DNA of 64,000 nt. Source: Streptomyces dangxiongensis (GTDB lineage Bacteria; Actinomycetota; Actinomycetes; Streptomycetales; Streptomycetaceae). This document shows positions 61,374 to 64,000 of this stretch, piece by piece; position 1 is the first letter of the stretch; every line of letters starts with the position of its first letter. A program made the translations under genes and the position numbers. The DNA lies in NCBI RefSeq assembly GCF_003675325.1, contig NZ_CP033073.1:1302001-1366000 (forward strand), read 5' to 3'. Under the pieces are notes generated by a model that saw nothing but the letters and a program-made list of their open reading frames with translations, made no database searches and was not told the DNA's origin.

Positions 61374-63827
61374 TCAGGCGGTGCCGGTGAGGGCCTGTTC
61401 GAACCAGACGGTCTTGCGGTGCCCGCTGGCGCTGGCGCCCCATTCCCGGGCCAGCCGGCTGACCACGCGCAGCCCGCGGCCGGCCTCGTCGTAGGGGCCG
61501 GCGCTGATCAAACCGGGCAGGGCGGGTTCGTCGTCGGTCACCTCGAACAGCAGGGCGTCGGTGCGGACGACCCGCAGCCCGATCAGAGCGCTCCCGGCGT
61601 GCCGGACGGCATTGGTGACGACCTCGCTGACCAGGAGTTCCGCCGTCTCCACGGCGTCCGGCAGGCCCCAGTGCAGCAGCCGTTCCCGCACCAGGCGGCG
61701 GGCCCGGGCCACCTCGCGCGGGTCGGCGTCGAGCCACCACTCGGCGACGTCGTCGTCGGGGATGCCGTTGAGGCGGGCCATGAGCAGGGCGACGTCGTCC
61801 TTGCGTCCGCCGCGGGTGTTGAGGGCACGGATGATCGTGTCGCAGGCGTCGTCCATGGAGGCGGCGGGGTGTGCGGCGGACTCGCAGAGCGCGGCCAGGC
61901 CCTCACCGATGTCGGAGCCGCGCACCTCGACCAGGCCGTCGGTGCACAGCACGAGCCGGTCGCCGGGCGCGACCTTGACCCGGGACACCTCGAAGGGGAC
62001 GCCGCCGACACCGATCGGCGCACCGGTGGGCAGGACGAGGAGCTGGCTGCCGCCGTCCTCGGCACGGACCAGCACGGGCGGGATGTGACCGGCGTTGGCG
62101 AGGGTCAACTCGCCGCGGATCGGGTCGTAGACGGCGTACAGGCAGGTGGCGAGGTAGGTGTCGCCGAGCCGGCGGGCCAGGTCGTCGAGGTTGCGCAGGA
62201 GCTGGGCGGGCGGGGTCTCCATGGCGGCCATGGTCTGTACGGCCGTGCGCAACTGGCCCATCATCGCGGCCGAGTTCAGGCCGTGGCCCATGACGTCGCC
62301 GACGACGAGGGCGGTGCGGGAGCCGGGCAGTTTGATGCTGTCGAACCAGTCGCCGCCGATCCGGCCGAGCCGGGCGCCGGGCAGGTAGCGGGTGGCGACG
62401 TCGCAGCCGGCCATCCGCGGGGAGACCTGCGGCAGCATGCTGTCCTGGAGGGTGTCGGCGACGTTCTCCTGGTAGGTGTACATGCGGGCGTTGTCGAGCA
62501 CGAGGCCCGCGCGTGCGGCGAGTTCGGCGCCGGTGGTGCGGTCCATGTCGTCGAACTGCGGCCGGTCGGGGCGGCGCATGAGCACCATGAAGCCGAGGAC
62601 GACGTTGCGTGCCTTGAGCGGGACGATCAGCAGGGACCGGCCGCCGATGAGCGGCCTGAGGTCGCGCTTCTCGAACTCGCCGGCGATGCGCTCGGACAGC
62701 TCCTCGGTGACCCGCGGGACGAGCACCGGCTCACCGCTGTCCATGCAGCGGTAGAACGGGGTGTGCTCGGGGAAGGCGAAGGCCTCGCCGACCGGCACGG
62801 TGTCGTCCCAGCGGCCCGGTTCGTCGTTGTGCTCGACCCAGACGCGGAACATCACGGTGGTGGCGTCCGGCGGCCCGTCCGGGAAGCCCTCGCCGGCCAG
62901 CACGGCGGCGCGCAGATGGGTGCCGGCGAAGTCCGCGAACCGGGGCACGGCGGCGCTGGTGACCTCGCGGATGGTCTCGCCGAGGTCGAGGGAGGAGCCG
63001 ATGCGGGAGCTTACCTCGTTGAGGAACTCCAGCCGCTCGCGGACGGCGGCGTACTCCAGGTCCTCCTCGGCGCCGGCCGGGACGTGGACCGCCTGCGCCC
63101 GGTCCCGCGGGGCGGCGGCTTCGACGCGGGTGCGTCCGGCGCGGCGGGGCACACCCCAGTACGGGGTGACGGGCACCCGCTCGAACTGGCTGAACTCCAG
63201 GACCGGATAACCGAGTTCGAGGACCTGGGAGACGATGCGGGCGCTGAGTCCCGGTCCCATGCTGGGCAGGATCTCGGGCAGGCGCCGTTCGAGTTCCTCG
63301 AAGGCGGGCAGTTCGGTGTGGCGGGCGAAGCCGGGCGAGATGCGTTCGGCCGTCTCGTCGTCGTAGCCGCGTTCGTCGCGCAGCCGGGTGGCGTCGGCGG
63401 CGAGCACGAGCAGCCGGGAGGTGCCCGGCCCGACCAGCGGGTAGGCCCACCACAGCACGTCCAGCCGCTCGCCGTCCGGGTCCTGCCGGGGCGGGACCAG
63501 CCGGGCCCGGCCCGCGGTGGCGTACCCGGTGTGGCCGCCGAGCGAGGTCTCCAGGTCGGGGCCCGGTCCGTCGTACGCCTCGTACGCGTCCGGCAGGGCT
63601 GCGGCGCGCAGGTCGTCCGGCAGGGCGCCGGTGACGGGCAGCAGGTCCGTCACGGGATGCCCGACGGCCTCCTCCCGGCCCACGCCGAACAGGCGCCGTG
63701 CGCCGCTGCTCCAGTGGGACACCAGTCCGGCGCGGTCGACGACGACCACGGCCAGCGGAATCCGGCCCGCCGCGGCGTCGCCGGTACCGCGCCCGGGGAC
63801 AGTGTCCCGCTCGCTGCCACGGTCCAT
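61374..63827 (-). CDS. PAS-GAF-PP2C (SpoIIE-type) phosphatase with HATPase domain
   Basis: An 817-aa regulator. Domains in order: PAS (about residues 20-150, PLAVVVVDRAGLVSHWSSGARRLFG), GAF (about 260-450, EVTSAAVPRFADFAGTH), SpoIIE-type PP2C phosphatase (about 480-680; RIGGDWFDSIKLPG, VVGDVMGHGLNSA, LCTDGLVEVRG), and C-terminal RsbW-like HATPase (AELLVSEVVTNAVRHAG, DEAGRGLRVVSRLA). It likely controls an anti-sigma/anti-anti-sigma partner, and PAS/GAF sense a ligand or redox signal. ATG 63827 follows GGAGAGAGGG. The true partner is outside this window. Confidence 0.93.
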   Translation of the reverse strand: MDRGSERDTVPGRGTGDAAAGRIPLAVVVVDRAGLVSHWSSGARRLFGVGREEAVGHPVTDLLPVTGALPDDLRAAALPDAYEAYDGPGPDLETSLGGHTGYATAGRARLVPPRQDPDGERLDVLWWAYPLVGPGTSRLLVLAADATRLRDERGYDDETAERISPGFARHTELPAFEELERRLPEILPSMGPGLSARIVSQVLELGYPVLEFSQFERVPVTPYWGVPRRAGRTRVEAAAPRDRAQAVHVPAGAEEDLEYAAVRERLEFLNEVSSRIGSSLDLGETIREVTSAAVPRFADFAGTHLRAAVLAGEGFPDGPPDATTVMFRVWVEHNDEPGRWDDTVPVGEAFAFPEHTPFYRCMDSGEPVLVPRVTEELSERIAGEFEKRDLRPLIGGRSLLIVPLKARNVVLGFMVLMRRPDRPQFDDMDRTTGAELAARAGLVLDNARMYTYQENVADTLQDSMLPQVSPRMAGCDVATRYLPGARLGRIGGDWFDSIKLPGSRTALVVGDVMGHGLNSAAMMGQLRTAVQTMAAMETPPAQLLRNLDDLARRLGDTYLATCLYAVYDPIRGELTLANAGHIPPVLVRAEDGGSQLLVLPTGAPIGVGGVPFEVSRVKVAPGDRLVLCTDGLVEVRGSDIGEGLAALCESAAHPAASMDDACDTIIRALNTRGGRKDDVALLMARLNGIPDDDVAEWWLDADPREVARARRLVRERLLHWGLPDAVETAELLVSEVVTNAVRHAGSALIGLRVVRTDALLFEVTDDEPALPGLISAGPYDEAGRGLRVVSRLAREWGASASGHRKTVWFEQALTGTA

Positions 63828-64000
63828 GGCCCAGGCCCTCTCTCCCCACGGCTGTACGCAAAACGATCTGTGCCGCCCCGGCACTACGGTAAGGCGACGG
63901 CCGGTCGCGATGTGTGGCAATCCTGGAATTGATAGCACCGGATCGCACCGGCGCGCGGGCCGCCGCCGTACGCGCGCCCCCTTCAGTCCTCGTGCCCGAG
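63828..64000. other. Right window edge, upstream region of the PP2C gene
   Basis: No gene is supported. The region shows a modestly AT-richer stretch (63910-63940) that may hold the promoter of the phosphatase gene. Confidence 0.4.

Overview
The window is high-GC actinobacterial DNA, almost certainly from a Streptomyces chromosome. Reasons: very GC-rich third codon positions, frequent GTG starts and probable leaderless genes (TAnnnT boxes about 7 nt before the start codon), a gas-vesicle cluster in the Streptomyces order gvpO-A-F-G-Y-Z-J-L-S-K, CBM2-linked secreted cellulases with CebR-type boxes, an XRE/DUF5753 regulator and a SpoIIE-type multidomain phosphatase. The species cannot be named from the sequence.

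Layout. 1-2.4 kb: the end of a tyrosine recombinase gene, translationally coupled to a frameshifted DDE-transposase-like gene, facing the 3' end of a tRNA-Leu(GAG) gene. 2.6-5.2 kb: a FabH-type synthase, then fdhD preceded by a fossil of a formate dehydrogenase/molybdopterin oxidoreductase gene and followed by a fossil quinone oxidoreductase. 5.2-12.4 kb: secreted sialidase-LamG, a BASS-type transporter divergent from a LysR regulator, a twice-frameshifted acyl-CoA ligase and an aldo/keto reductase. 12.5-21.8 kb: secreted polysaccharide degradation, namely a GH75 chitosanase with a CsnR-like palindrome, and a GH5-GH6 operon divergent from GH48 around CebR-like boxes. 21.9-31.6 kb: small metabolic and regulatory genes (methyltransferase plus pterin dehydratase, two XRE regulators, orphan NarJ, OsmC, a membrane phosphodiesterase, two metallo-beta-lactamase-fold enzymes, DedA). 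31.6-44.5 kb: a lysine-less aminotransferase-fold protein coupled to an MBL gene, a Cys-rich repeat surface protein, a PoxB-like ThDP enzyme, DUF3761/DUF2795/DUF6158 proteins, DJ-1/PfpI, ABC-F, an ArsR-like regulator, DoxX, a PAP2-diacylglycerol kinase fusion and a methyltransferase.

44.6-50.2 kb is a ten-gene gas-vesicle operon on the minus strand, mostly joined by 4-bp stop/start overlaps. It contains a GvpA shell protein, the GvpA-like J and S, GvpF/L, G, K and O, and the Streptomyces-type GvpY and GvpZ, both with extreme charged low-complexity regions. 50.5-55.3 kb has a transketolase coupled to a small Arg/Glu-rich ORF, an F420-dependent oxidoreductase, a holin-like membrane protein, a VOC-protein fossil and a GNAT acetyltransferase. 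55.4-60.4 kb is a four-gene peptide-salvage operon (M55 D-aminopeptidase, M20, S9 and S66 peptidases). The window ends with a methyltransferase and a PAS-GAF-PP2C-HATPase sigma-factor-pathway phosphatase.

Several genes in the first 11 kb carry single extra bases in C or G runs (transposase-like gene, MDR fossil, and the acyl-CoA ligase twice). These are either genuine decay or assembly errors. No CRISPR array, rRNA or replication origin was seen.
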